This document shows positions 7,596 to 16,586 of a stretch of 64,000 nucleotides of DNA, piece after piece. The first letter of the stretch is position 1; each line of letters begins with the position of its first letter. The position numbers and the translations under genes are program-made. A model generated the notes under the pieces. That model worked only from the letters and a program-made list of their open reading frames with translations. It searched no databases and was not told the origin of the DNA. The DNA is taken from the NCBI GenBank assembly GCA_963773085.1, contig CAVYZS010000001.1, positions 381,032 through 445,031 of the forward strand. The letters are read 5' to 3'. The stretch is from JAENVT01 sp963773085 (GTDB taxonomy: Bacteria > Actinomycetota > Acidimicrobiia > Acidimicrobiales > Ilumatobacteraceae).

Positions 7596-10082
7596 CTAGG
7601 TGATGTACCAGCCGATGAGATCGACGATGATGTCCGCGGGGTGCTGGGCCAACACCGCGAAGTATCCGTTGTTCACGGTGGTAACAAAGTGATTGGCGAC
7701 GGTGTGGCCTGCCCGTTCGGCATTGACGGTCGACGCCAGCGGTGGCGTGTTGCCGGGGAAGACAGTGAAGTAGCCCGATCGAAGTGTATTGGTCACCGTC
7801 AACGTGCCAGCGACTGCGGTGGACCGGTCGGCGGGGATGTAGGCGTGTCGGGCGAGATCGACGGTTGCGACAGGCGTTGTTGTTCCCGTCGTGCGCGTGT
7901 CGAGGTACCTGGCGGGGATCATCGGCACGAACAGTCCGGACACGCCCGGCGGGTCGTTGTCGCCCGTGAACCACCCGACGACATCGACGATGAGGTGGGT
8001 GCCGGACTGTGTGAAGACCTGGATCCGTCCGTCGCCGGCGACGGGGACGATGGCCAGGTTGGCGACGGTCTGGCCGGTGCGGGCGAGGTTGACGTTGCTG
8101 GTCCGCGGGCGGTCGCCGGGTCCCCACAGTGTCACGTATCCGGGGGCGGTCGCCTCGGTGGCGGTGACGTTGACGACCACGGCCGACGCGCCGGATGGAA
8201 CCGGTGAGCCCGCACCGCTGGCGATGATGTCGATTGTCCGCCCGGGCTCGGGTGGCGCGCCGCCGGGCGTGCCGGGGCCGACGCGGGTGTCGAGGAGGCG
8301 GTGGGGTTCGACACCAACCAGCCGCCCCGTCGAGGTTGCGCCCGTCAATGTGTAGTAGCCGACGGCGTCGACGACGAGGTCTGTGGATCTCTGGGTGTAT
8401 ATGGCGACAGTCCCGTTGGCAGCGACGGCGCTGGTGACGAGCGCCGCGAACGTGTCGCCGGGCGCGTCGATGTTGAGGTTGCTGGCCACCGGCCGCGGCT
8501 GGCCGGCGGGCCACACGGTCACGAAACCGGCGCTCGCTGTGTCGGTGGCTGTGACGTTGAGGACCACGGCGCTGACGCCGCTCGAAGGGATGCTCGAATG
8601 GCCGGTGACGGTGAGGGCGATGGAGGTGTCGGCGGCGATCGGGCCGGTGCTGCTGCGGGTGTCCAGGATCCGGGCTGGTTCGATGGCCATGTACCGCGAG
8701 GCGAGCTCGGGGAGTGGCAGTTCCTGCACCGCCCCCGGCGGGTTGGTCCCCGGCGGGTTGGTCCCCGGTGGGGTCGTGTCCGGTGGGGTCGTGTCCGGTG
8801 GGGTCGTGTCCGGTGGGGTCGTGCCGGGGAGGGTCGTGTCGGGTGGCGGTGAGGTGTCGACGCAATCGCCGCTTGTGTCGAAGGCGAAGATCGCTGCGGT
8901 CCCGTGCGGTGGCAGCTCGTTGATCGATACGAGCAAATCTCCGTCGGGACGGGCGCGCAGACTCCATGGCGTCGCCATGATGGTGGCCACACCGTCGATC
9001 GCGAATGCGTCGTCGAGCTCCCCGTCCGGGTCGAGGCGCATCACGGTTCCCCACACGTCCTCCTCGGTCGACTCGGTTGCCACGGCCATCGACTGGTCGT
9101 CGAACGCGACGACCCCCATCGCCACCGCGCTCGGCGTATACCAAGCCAGCGCGTTGCCGAGTGCCTGGTCGAGCTCGCCCGATGGCAACAGCCGCAACAA
9201 GAACGACTGCCAGCCGTTCGGATCGACACGCGACGCGCCGGTGATGACGACGATGCCGTCGGAGGTGACGGCGACGTCGGTCACGGTATGGTTCTCGGTG
9301 AGCGTCACTTGGGTGATCCCGCCCGCTCCGAACGCCGGATCCGCGATGCCGTCGGGCGTGAACCCGTAGGCGTGCACCGCGCTCGAGATCACCGGCGACC
9401 GCGACGATCCGCCCGTCGGGTTGCACACCGAGGCGGCCGAACCACGGCACCGTGCCGGCTCGACCGTCGACGCCGAACGTGGAGTCGATCTGGCCGTCGT
9501 CGTCGAGGGCGATCACGTCCGGTGCAGCAAACAGCAGCCGCCCGTCGGCACCGATCGCGACGTCGTAGATCGGGAACCCGAGATCGGTTACCCCGCCGTC
9601 ACCAAAGCTGGTGTCGATCGCTCCGTCTCCATCGAGGCGCAACGCGAGCCCGGTCGGCGAACTCCCGAACCATCCGGTATCGCCGACCACGATCCGGTCG
9701 ACGTCGTCGACGGCGACCGCGTAGACGCCGTCATATAGTGTGCCAAGGTCCAAGCGCACGACCCCGGCGTCGCCGAAGCCGACGTCGCGTTCCCCGTCGG
9801 GTGTGAACTTGGCGACGAAGCCCGCCGACTTGTTGCCGGCCACGAGTGATTCCCCTGTTGTGCCGACTGCGATCAGCGACCCATCCTCGAGGGCGACGGA
9901 GTCTTGGATGAAGTATTCGCCGTCGTCGAGCGCCTCGCTGGCGCAGTAGGTCACCGGCGGCGACGCGTCCGCCGATACCGCCTGACTCACGATCGGCACG
10001 GCCAGGGCACATCCGCTGAGCGCTCCGAGCCAGACCGCCGGCCCGGCGACCGTTTCCCGTCACGAGACCCGCGGCGGCGCAT
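7596..10082 (-). CDS. Secreted delta-60 beta-propeller plus surface-repeat protein (interrupted by two frameshifts)
   Basis: Reading from ATG 10082 (GAGGAGGT seven bases upstream) gives an Arg-rich n-region; one base missing near 10035-10045 brings in the hydrophobic signal core (VWLGALSGCALAV, cleavage near VSA|DA). Next come delta-60 repeats (for example DGAIDTSFGDGGV and GIADPAFGAGG), with one extra base near 9388-9412 shifting the frame. A Pro/Thr linker of TPPDT units leads to three copies of a C-terminal module built on ARILDTR, VVLNVTAT and a TVWPAG-like segment, ending in VDAVGYY, VDVVGWF and VDLIGWY. About 830 residues if repaired. Such architecture fits a surface or extracellular adhesin-like protein. 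Whether the breaks are real or sequence errors is open. Confidence 0.7.
8733..8845 (-). repeat. 15-base tandem repeat encoding a TPPDT/NPPGT linker
   Basis: The unit GTCGTGTCCGGTGGG (plus strand) recurs about four times in a row, with diverged GTTGGTCCCCGGCGG units at one side. It encodes a Pro/Thr-rich spacer between the propeller and the surface modules; copy number is likely to vary between strains. Confidence 0.75.
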
Positions 10083-10239
10083 GCCGCACCTCCTCGTCGA
10101 ACACTGTGCTTCAGCTACACCACGACCGGCTGCGCGATCCAAGAGGCGAACGACCTCCAGCGAGACCCGCCGACGTCAACGCCGAGCACGGCCAGATCCT
10201 GGTGGTCGGACCACGGTCTGTGGGTCGGTCTGGCGGGTG

Positions 10240-10515
10240 TCAATCCGCCCGGTAGCGGTGAATCGGAAAGGGATACCCGAGCAGCACGCAGTAGACGAAC
10301 AAGATCACCAGGGGCGCGACGAGTCCGATGATGCCCAGGGTGATGCCCAGACGAGCGCGACCGCTCGCTTCGGGCTCCTCACGAAGTGCGCCGCGGCCGC
10401 AAATGATCGCTGCGATCGAGGCGACGATTCCTGGGATTGGCAGCAGTCCGGCCAGGCCGAGACCGACGGCGAAGCCCGAGAGTGATTGGTTCTTGGTGGT
10501 GGTGGCGGTGTTCAT
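10240..10515 (-). CDS. DUF4190-like small membrane protein
   Basis: The 91-residue product has a polar N-terminus (MNTATTTKNQSL) and then two long hydrophobic helices flanking an Arg/Glu-rich loop (CGRGALREEPEASGRARLG). That GLAGL-to-GRxAL pattern is typical of DUF4190-type proteins of actinobacteria. ATG 10515 follows a TACCTT box (10522-10527 on the opposite strand) by six bases, again leaderless. The longer frame to 10665 overlaps the response regulator gene and is rejected. Function unknown. Confidence 0.6.
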   Translation of the reverse strand: MNTATTTKNQSLSGFAVGLGLAGLLPIPGIVASIAAIICGRGALREEPEASGRARLGITLGIIGLVAPLVILFVYCVLLGYPFPIHRYRAD

Positions 10516-10624
10516 TCGGTCAAGGTAGGCAATCAGATCGTTGGCGTCACCCGCCGCGATGATGGATGCGTCTCCGCCGTGCGAGGGAGACAGGTTGGCC
10601 TTCGCGGCCGATGTCAGACAGCGA

Positions 10625-11299
10625 CTAGTCGTTTCGTCCGCCGGCAACCACCAAGCCGAGCTCATACGACAAGATGACGGCCTGCACCCGGTCGCGCAGG
10701 CCGAGCTTCATCAACACGTGGGCGACGTGGCTCTTCACGGTTGCCTCCCCGACGAAGAGCGTGGTGGCGATCTCGGCGTTGCTCCACCCCTTCGCCAGGT
10801 GCAACAAAACCTCTCGCTCTCGAGGTGTCAACGAGTCGACCGCCCGCATGTCGGTGGACTTCGGCTGTGGCCGGCTGGCGAACTCGCCGATCAGACGCTT
10901 CGTGATCGCCGGGGCCAGCAAGGCGTTGCCTTCGGCGATGACTCGGACAGCGTGCACCAGTTCGTCGCGGGTGGCATCTTTCAAGAGGAACCCGCTGGCG
11001 CCGGCACGCAACGCGTCGTACACGTACTCGTCGAGGTCGAACGTCGTCAGAATGAGGACGCGTAGTGGATCGGTCACGTGATCCCCGGCGATCTCGCGCG
11101 TGGCTGCGATCCCGTTGAGTCGTGGCATACGAATGTCCATCAACACGACATCAGGGCGCAACGAACGCGCCAACCGAACGGCAACGTCGCCGTCCTCGGC
11201 CTCCCCGATCACCTCGATGTCATCGTGTGCGTCGAGGATGGTCCGGAAGGCCGATCGGACGATCGGCTGATCGTCTACCACCAGGACCGAGATCGTCAC
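10625..11299 (-). CDS. NarL/LuxR-type response regulator
   Basis: The 224-aa protein has an N-terminal receiver domain (VLVVDDQPIV, phospho-acceptor Asp in DVVLMDIRMP, Thr in LILTTF, Lys in LLKDA) and a C-terminal LuxR helix-turn-helix (SLTPREREVLLHLAKGWSNAEIA, then VKSHVAHVLMKLGLRDR). It should bind DNA as a phosphorylated dimer. GTG 11299 lies four bases after the stop of the upstream histidine kinase gene, so the two form a co-transcribed pair. Target genes are not evident; the adjacent small membrane protein is a candidate. Confidence 0.9.
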   Translation of the reverse strand: MTISVLVVDDQPIVRSAFRTILDAHDDIEVIGEAEDGDVAVRLARSLRPDVVLMDIRMPRLNGIAATREIAGDHVTDPLRVLILTTFDLDEYVYDALRAGASGFLLKDATRDELVHAVRVIAEGNALLAPAITKRLIGEFASRPQPKSTDMRAVDSLTPREREVLLHLAKGWSNAEIATTLFVGEATVKSHVAHVLMKLGLRDRVQAVILSYELGLVVAGGRND

Positions 11300-11303
11300 G
11301 ACA

Positions 11304-12461
11304 TCACCGCGGGATGCTGGCCTCGACTCGGAAGCCTCCGAGCGGCCGCAACACGTACGAGAACTGACCACCCAGCAGTTCCACCCGTTCGCGCAGTCCG
11401 ATCAGGCCGGTACCCGGACGGGTGTCGCGAGCGGGCGACCCGGCCCGTTCGTCACCGTCATTGTCGACGACGATGACCACCTCGCCGGGACCGATGTCGA
11501 TCGACACGACCGCCGACGACGTGGGGGCGTGCTTGAGAACGTTGGTCAACGACTCCTGGATCACTCGATATGCAGCCAGATCGACGGCCGACGGCAGGTC
11601 GCAGGTCGACCCGATGATGGAAGCATCGACCCGCAGGCCACTTGCCTGCACGCCGTCGATGAGGTCGCCGAGTCGAGCGAGGCCCGGACGGGGACTGATC
11701 GGTGCCCGCTCGTCGCCGCGCAGCAAACCGATCAGCAGACGCAGCTCCGTCATGGCTTCTCGGCCGCTGTGGGCCAGTGAATCGAACGTCGCTCGCCGTG
11801 TCGACTCGTCCATCGCCGCCGTGCTGGCGGCTGCCTCGGCCTGCACGACCAACAGCGTGACGTGGTGGGCGACGACATCGTGCAGCTCCCGCGCCACGCG
11901 AGCGCGCTCGGCAGCGCGCGCCCCCTCGATCTCGCGCAGGCGGACCGTCTCGAGGTGATCAGCGCGTGCTCGTAGTTCGACGATCAGTTCACGGCGGGTC
12001 CGCAGGTAAGCGCCTGTCAAGGGTGCGCCGATCAGGACGAGCACAACGATCCACCAATCCAAGGGATCCGAGTCCGCGGTGAGGGCCGTGCCGATCGCTG
12101 CCGTCACCACCGTGACGGCGAGTACTGCGAAGCGGGTCGTGCGTGCCGCGAACTCGAAAACGCCGGCCAAAGCGACGAGTGGTGTGAACGGGAGCAATGG
12201 GTCGGCCCAGTCGGCGCTTCCATAGAGTGCAGCGCCGATTCCGACCAGCAACCAGACCGGCACAGGGAATCGGCGCCGCCAGAGCAAGGCCGCGGCGCAG
12301 GCGACCTGCACGATGATCGCCGGCACCGGAAGGTCAGGCTCGCCCGCCTTCGTCGCCGCGAATGCTGCGGTCGACAGCGACAGGGCGAGGGCGATCGCGG
12401 CGACGATGACGTCGAGCAGCTGCGGGCCCAGTTCCCGATCGTCCGAATCGATCGCAATCAC
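11304..12461 (-). CDS. NarX/DesK-type sensor histidine kinase
   Basis: Four to five hydrophobic segments occupy the first ~140 residues. They are followed by a HisKA_3 dimerisation helix with the phospho-acceptor His in RVARELHDVVAHHV, and an ATPase domain with VDNDGDE (N/D box) and GTGLIGLRERVELLGG (G box). It partners with the regulator directly downstream. No extracellular sensor domain is visible, so the stimulus is probably membrane-borne. GTG 12461 is preferred as start because TAACCT lies seven bases upstream, like other leaderless genes here; ATG 12497 would add 12 residues. Confidence 0.85.
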   Translation of the reverse strand: MIAIDSDDRELGPQLLDVIVAAIALALSLSTAAFAATKAGEPDLPVPAIIVQVACAAALLWRRRFPVPVWLLVGIGAALYGSADWADPLLPFTPLVALAGVFEFAARTTRFAVLAVTVVTAAIGTALTADSDPLDWWIVVLVLIGAPLTGAYLRTRRELIVELRARADHLETVRLREIEGARAAERARVARELHDVVAHHVTLLVVQAEAAASTAAMDESTRRATFDSLAHSGREAMTELRLLIGLLRGDERAPISPRPGLARLGDLIDGVQASGLRVDASIIGSTCDLPSAVDLAAYRVIQESLTNVLKHAPTSSAVVSIDIGPGEVVIVVDNDGDERAGSPARDTRPGTGLIGLRERVELLGGQFSYVLRPLGGFRVEASIPR

Positions 12462-12566
12462 CGGGGCAAGGTTACGAGCTGAGACCTGCGCAGTCATCCG
12501 CCATATGGGTGAGATCGTGATCTGCCGCAATCACCGGCTGCTGGTCGCACCCATCGCCGGACAGTC

Positions 12567-12658
12567 GGGCGCGATTCCGGAAGTGCGGGTTCTGGTCCCG
12601 CGCCCATGGAGCCTCAACGGGCGCGATTCCGGAATTCCCACTTCCAGTTTCGCGCCCG
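12567..12658. repeat. Two palindromic GGGCGCGA...TCGCGCCC elements
   Basis: GGGCGCGATTCCGGAA occurs at 12567-12582 and again at 12619-12634, each followed within 25-40 bases by its inverted end (CGCGCCC at 12599-12605, TCGCGCCCG at 12650-12658). Each unit can fold as a hairpin. A related sequence is found at 37953-38043, so this looks like a dispersed extragenic palindrome. Confidence 0.65.
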
Positions 12659-12775
12659 AGGAGGCTGGATCGAACGGGGGACACCGAACGTTGCCCTCGG
12701 GCGGGATCGGACGGGTGAGACCGCGAAACAGGATCTCGTCGTCGAGGAGTTCGATCTCGCCTGCGGCCCGGCCAT

Positions 12776-13606
12776 GTGGAAACCTTCACCATTGTGCCGG
12801 CTGTGCCTGACGCACGGGAGCTGTTTCGTGTCGCACCCGATGACTACGTCGCTGAGCGGACGCGGCTGGTCAAAGAGGCACGGGCGGCAGGTGACCGGGC
12901 ACTGGCCAAGTTCTATTCGGAGCTCAAACGACCGAACCTGTCTTTGTGGGCGGTCCTTGCCGCGGACGACGCAGCCGCGATTCGCCACGTCGTGACATCG
13001 ACGACCGAGCTCGGGAAGGTCCAGGTTGAAGGCGGCACACCAACTGCGCTGTCGTCAGCGACGCAGCGACGCAGAGTGGCGCTCGAGGCGCTCGTCGATC
13101 GGGCGGTGACGGAGCTGGCCAAGTGGGTGTCTGCTGCCGAGAGCCGTCGTGGAGAGATTCGCGGGATCGTCGATCAGTTGTCGCGCCATCCCGACCTGAC
13201 CGAGGCCTGGATCGATGGCACGTTGCGTGACCTTCCCGCCGAAATGATCGGATTCGCCGTCTATGCGGACATGCCCGTGGCGGCTCGAAGCGGTGGTGGC
13301 TCAACGGTCAAAGCGGCTGTTGCTGCACCTAGCGACAGCGGCACGAGAGGTCGAGCGACCGAGGCGGAGACTCCGGTGGTGCGGCCTGACGAGGTCCGTC
13401 GGGCGCAACGGGCTGTCGCCACCACCGCCCGGGAGCTGGCCACCGTCGAACGGCGACTCGACAAGGCGCGCCGCGCAGCTCGAGAGGCCGAGGATGCGCT
13501 GCACGTCGCCGAGAAGGACCATGCGGCCGCCGAGCAACGGCACGAGGAGGCAAACGCGACTCTCGAGACAGCGCGAGCGCTTCAAAGTTCAGGAAGTCTC
13601 CGATGA
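12776..13606 (+). CDS. Unknown protein with C-terminal coiled coil
   Basis: The 276-residue protein begins ELFRVAPDDYVAERTRLVKEARAAGD, then KFYSELKRPNLSLWAVLA, a pattern I recall from uncharacterised actinobacterial proteins. The middle is helical and the last ~70 residues (from about 205) form an Ala/Glu/Arg-rich coiled coil. No enzyme motif, signal peptide or membrane helix is seen. ATG 12776 has no clear ribosome binding site; GTG codons at 12788 and 12800 are alternatives. It stands alone between the palindromic repeats and the copper operon. Confidence 0.55.
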   Translation: METFTIVPAVPDARELFRVAPDDYVAERTRLVKEARAAGDRALAKFYSELKRPNLSLWAVLAADDAAAIRHVVTSTTELGKVQVEGGTPTALSSATQRRRVALEALVDRAVTELAKWVSAAESRRGEIRGIVDQLSRHPDLTEAWIDGTLRDLPAEMIGFAVYADMPVAARSGGGSTVKAAVAAPSDSGTRGRATEAETPVVRPDEVRRAQRAVATTARELATVERRLDKARRAAREAEDALHVAEKDHAAAEQRHEEANATLETARALQSSGSLR

Positions 13607-13726
13607 GTGCAGTGGAGCTCCTGGATTCGAACGTGTCGTGTGTCGCCTTCTACCTCCTGTGACATCTGACCCATCGGGTCGGGGAACTATCTGCCGGGCG
13701 CCGGCGACCGGACATGTGTGGGACAT

Positions 13727-14350
13727 ATGAGAACGTTGGGACGGCTGCGCCTCGTGGCTACCTCAATGCTCGTGCTCGCCTCCGCAACAGCGTGTGGCAG
13801 CGATGGCCCTGCGGCGCTGCAGGGTGTGGTTCGTACCCCGGCTCTGACCGTGTCCTCCGTCAGCCTTCCCAGCGCTGTGGACGGCAGTGCTCCGGTGGTG
13901 ATGAAGCCACCCGCTGGCCAGCTGTATCTCGTCTACTTCGGCTATACCAATTGCCCGGATGTGTGCCCGACGACGCTGAGCGACATCCGCGTCGCTCTCG
14001 ACGACCTTCCCGACGATCTCGCCGAGCGCGTCACGGTCGCGATGGCAACCGTCGACCCCGAGCGCGACACTGCCCAAGCGCTCACGAGCTACCTTGGTCA
14101 CTTCTTCGAGAACGGCATCCCCCTGCGAACGACTGATACCAAGGTGCTCGACGCCGCAACAGAGGCATTCGGTGTGCAGTACGAACTCGGCGCTCCGGAC
14201 CCAAACGGCGGGTATGCCGTGGCCCACACCGCCTTTACGTACGTCGTCGATGACACCGGCACAGTGGTCGTGGAGTGGCCGTTCGGCTTCGAAACGCGGT
14301 CCATGACCTCTGATCTTCGCTATCTACTCGACCAGAAGGAATCACAATGA
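13727..14350 (+). CDS. SCO1/SenC-family copper chaperone, lipoprotein
   Basis: The 207-aa protein starts with a signal ending SATAC (lipoprotein Cys). The thioredoxin-like fold carries the SCO copper site CPDVC (after YFGYTN) and a distal His in AVAHTAF; ATVDPERDT is also typical. SCO proteins deliver copper or act as thiol oxidoreductases for the CuA site of cytochrome c oxidase outside the membrane. First gene of a five-gene run with overlapping ends; ATG 14347 of the next gene overlaps its stop. A GTG at 13718 is an alternative start. Confidence 0.9.
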   Translation: MRTLGRLRLVATSMLVLASATACGSDGPAALQGVVRTPALTVSSVSLPSAVDGSAPVVMKPPAGQLYLVYFGYTNCPDVCPTTLSDIRVALDDLPDDLAERVTVAMATVDPERDTAQALTSYLGHFFENGIPLRTTDTKVLDAATEAFGVQYELGAPDPNGGYAVAHTAFTYVVDDTGTVVVEWPFGFETRSMTSDLRYLLDQKESQ

Positions 14351-14895
14351 ACACTCGATCCGCCGTCAGCCGCCCCCTCACGCGAACACTGCTCGCCGCT
14401 GCCGTGGGAGCACTCGCCCTCACCGGATGCGGTGATGATTCCAGCTCCACGGCATCGAGTGCGAGCAGCGCCTCCGCAGTTGAGGTCTCGGGTGTTTGGG
14501 CCCGAACGTCGCCGGCCGCCGCCGTCGCTGGGGCCGCGTACATGATGATCGACAACAGCGGCGGCACCGATGACGCACTCATCGGCGCGAAGGTAGATCC
14601 GTCCGTTGCCGCTCGGGCCGAACTTCACGAGACCACGGCGGCCTCGACCGCCGGCTCGTCGAGCATGACAATCGGTTCTGTCCCGGTCGAAGGAGCGATG
14701 ATGGAGATGAAGCCGGTCGACCGGATCGCCGTGCCGGCAGGCGGGTCGGTAGCGCTCGAGCCGGGGGGATACCACATCATGCTTCTCGAGCTCGTGAAGC
14801 CACTCGAGGTGGGGACCACGGTCGATGTCACCCTGAGCTTCGAAAAGTCCGGCGATAAGGTGGTCACTGCTGATGTCCGTGACACCGCACCGTGA
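14347..14895 (+). CDS. PCuAC-type periplasmic copper chaperone, lipoprotein
   Basis: The protein is 182 aa with a lipobox at LTGC. The mature part shows VSGVWARTSP, then a His in ELHET, Met in MMEMKPVD and GGYHIMLLEL, giving the H...M...HxM copper-binding set of the DUF461/PCuAC family. It hands Cu(I) to cytochrome oxidase together with SCO1, the preceding gene, to which it is translationally coupled. It lacks the long Met/His tail seen in some homologues and ends soon after the beta-sandwich. Confidence 0.9.
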   Translation: MNTRSAVSRPLTRTLLAAAVGALALTGCGDDSSSTASSASSASAVEVSGVWARTSPAAAVAGAAYMMIDNSGGTDDALIGAKVDPSVAARAELHETTAASTAGSSSMTIGSVPVEGAMMEMKPVDRIAVPAGGSVALEPGGYHIMLLELVKPLEVGTTVDVTLSFEKSGDKVVTADVRDTAP

Positions 14896-15268
14896 AACCC
14901 GGCGCTCTCTCCTGCGTGCGTCGCTGACCCTCGTCGCACTTGCCCTGCTGACCGTCTCTGCCACATCGTGTGGTGACGCGAGCAGCGGTTCGGCATCAGC
15001 TCCTCGGGTCTACGACATCGTGGTGCCTCTCGGGACCCAAGACCGACTCGCACGCGGTGAGACCGTCTCGTTGATGCCGACGCGGCTGGAGTTCAAGGTC
15101 GGGGACACGTTGCGGATCCGCAACGACGACACAGTTGCCCAGACCGTCGGGCCCTACCGCGTCCAGGCGGGCACACAGTTCGAGCTGAAGTACAGCATGC
15201 CTGGGCAATACGGAGGAGTTTGCGCTCTCTCCAAGTACTCCCGATTCGAGATCGTGATCACGGAATGA
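14873..15268 (+). CDS. Cupredoxin-like lipoprotein
   Basis: 131 residues with a signal ending VSATSC and a short beta-sandwich domain: LMPTRLEFKVGDTLRIRNDD, then QTVGPYRVQAG and MPGQYGGVCALSKYSRFEI. This is the cupredoxin fold pattern, with a Cys near the usual ligand loop but without the full His-Cys-His-Met set, so metal binding is uncertain. Its start lies 23 bases inside the preceding PCuAC gene and its stop overlaps the next start, which ties it to the copper/oxidase operon. Confidence 0.75.
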   Translation: MSVTPHRETRRSLLRASLTLVALALLTVSATSCGDASSGSASAPRVYDIVVPLGTQDRLARGETVSLMPTRLEFKVGDTLRIRNDDTVAQTVGPYRVQAGTQFELKYSMPGQYGGVCALSKYSRFEIVITE

Positions 15269-15765
15269 AGGCCGCGATCGCTACCGCGGTGCTCGCCGTG
15301 CTGGCGGGTATCGCCGGCTGCGCCGGTGGCGACGGCGATCAAGTCTCCTACGTGGCGAACGACCTCCGCACCGGTGAGGAGGTCTCGGTCGCATCGCTGC
15401 GTGGAGCACCGGCATTGCTCGTGAGCTGGACGACATGGTGCGCCGAGTGCGACGAGGAGCTGTCGGGGCTGCAGACCTTCGCGGCCTCGCCGCTGAGGGA
15501 GGGCATCGAGATCGTGGCGGTCAACCTCGATGTATCCGCATCCGTCGACGAGATCGAGGCCAAGATCGCCGACCACGGCCTGACTACTGCCCTGTGGCGC
15601 GATCGCCGCAACGAGTTCAAGGGCACGTTCGGCGCGTTGGGTGTTCCCACGACCGTTCTCCTCGACGCTGACGGTGTGGTCGTCGACCTGTTCCCCGGCG
15701 CGGTCGACTTCGGCGACGAGGCGGTCATCGCCGCGTTGGAAAAGGTCCGGGGCGATCAACCTTGA
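15265..15765 (+). CDS. TlpA/ResA-like thioredoxin, membrane-anchored or secreted
   Basis: 166 aa with a hydrophobic N-terminus ending AGIAGC (possible lipoprotein) and a thioredoxin fold: VSWTTWCAECDEEL carries the WCxxC redox pair, and GVPTTVLLDADG the cis-Pro loop. Such proteins reduce or oxidise thiols outside the membrane, for cytochrome c or CuA maturation. It is coupled at both ends by four-base overlaps, with the CcdA gene next, which would supply electrons from cytoplasmic thioredoxin. Confidence 0.88.
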   Translation: MKAAIATAVLAVLAGIAGCAGGDGDQVSYVANDLRTGEEVSVASLRGAPALLVSWTTWCAECDEELSGLQTFAASPLREGIEIVAVNLDVSASVDEIEAKIADHGLTTALWRDRRNEFKGTFGALGVPTTVLLDADGVVVDLFPGAVDFGDEAVIAALEKVRGDQP

Positions 15766-16568
15766 CCGCAGCATTGGGGCTCATCGTGGGTTCCAGCAAC
15801 GAAGTCGTCCGCGACGGTTCGATCTTGTTCGCAATCCCCATAGCGGTCGCGGCGGGTGTCGTGTCGTTCCTCTCGCCCTGCGTGCTGCCGCTCGTGCCGG
15901 GCTATCTCTCCTACGTGACGGGGATGCCGGCGGGTGAGCTCGCTCTGGTACCGACCGACCACCCAGTGACGAGCACGACCCGCCAGACAGTGATCGGCGC
16001 GACGGGTTTCGTGCTGGGCATCTCGGTGGTGTTCGTCTCGTTCGGCGCAGTCTTCGGGGCGTTCGGACGCGTCCTGCGTGAGAACGAAGAGGTTCTCGCC
16101 CGGGTGTTCGGCGTGCTGACGATCCTGCTCGGCATGATGCTGGCGGGCGTGTTCGGCCGAATCGCCTTCTTCAACAAGGAGGCGAGGTTCCACCAACTTC
16201 CGCGGGCTGGTTGGGTGGGCGCGCCGCTGCTCGGAATGACCTTCGCCCTCGGATGGACACCGTGCATCGGGCCGACGCTCGGAGCGGTGCTCGGCCTCGC
16301 CGCGTCGAGCAACCAGGCGTCAGCGACCCGCGGCGCCGTACTGTCGCTGGCCTACTGCCTCGGCCTCGGTGTTCCGTTCCTCATCACCGGGTTGGCGTTC
16401 GGGCGGGCGATGCGAGCCATGTCGGTGGTGAAGCGCCACTACCGCGCCGTCATGACCTTTGGTGGTGTGATGCTGATCGTCATCGGCACACTCCAAGTGA
16501 CCGGCATGTGGACCGAACTGATGGACCAGCTGCAGAGCAAGTTCGGCGGCGTCAACTTGCCGCTGTAA
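15762..16568 (+). CDS. ccdA: CcdA/DsbD-type thiol:disulfide transporter
   Basis: A 268-residue polytopic membrane protein with six predicted helices. The two conserved motifs are visible: LSPCVLPLVPGYLSY in the first helix and GWTPCIGPTLGAVL in the fourth, which supply the redox Cys pair. It moves reducing equivalents across the membrane to the TlpA-like protein encoded just upstream. The start is TTG 15762, overlapping the upstream stop (TTGA). Last gene of the operon; the next gene is convergent, 18 bases away. Confidence 0.9.
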   Translation: MTAALGLIVGSSNEVVRDGSILFAIPIAVAAGVVSFLSPCVLPLVPGYLSYVTGMPAGELALVPTDHPVTSTTRQTVIGATGFVLGISVVFVSFGAVFGAFGRVLRENEEVLARVFGVLTILLGMMLAGVFGRIAFFNKEARFHQLPRAGWVGAPLLGMTFALGWTPCIGPTLGAVLGLAASSNQASATRGAVLSLAYCLGLGVPFLITGLAFGRAMRAMSVVKRHYRAVMTFGGVMLIVIGTLQVTGMWTELMDQLQSKFGGVNLPL

Positions 16569-16586
16569 CGGCGCCTCACGCCCCTG

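Noticed and set aside
8733..8845. CRISPR-like repeat
   Set aside because: Fifteen-base units without spacers that encode a Pro/Thr linker in frame.
7471..9999. 842-codon minus-strand frame taken as one protein
   Set aside because: Only its first ~200 residues belong to the propeller protein; beyond the frameshift near 9.4 kb it becomes an Arg/His/Pro-rich shadow while the neighbouring frame carries the real domains.
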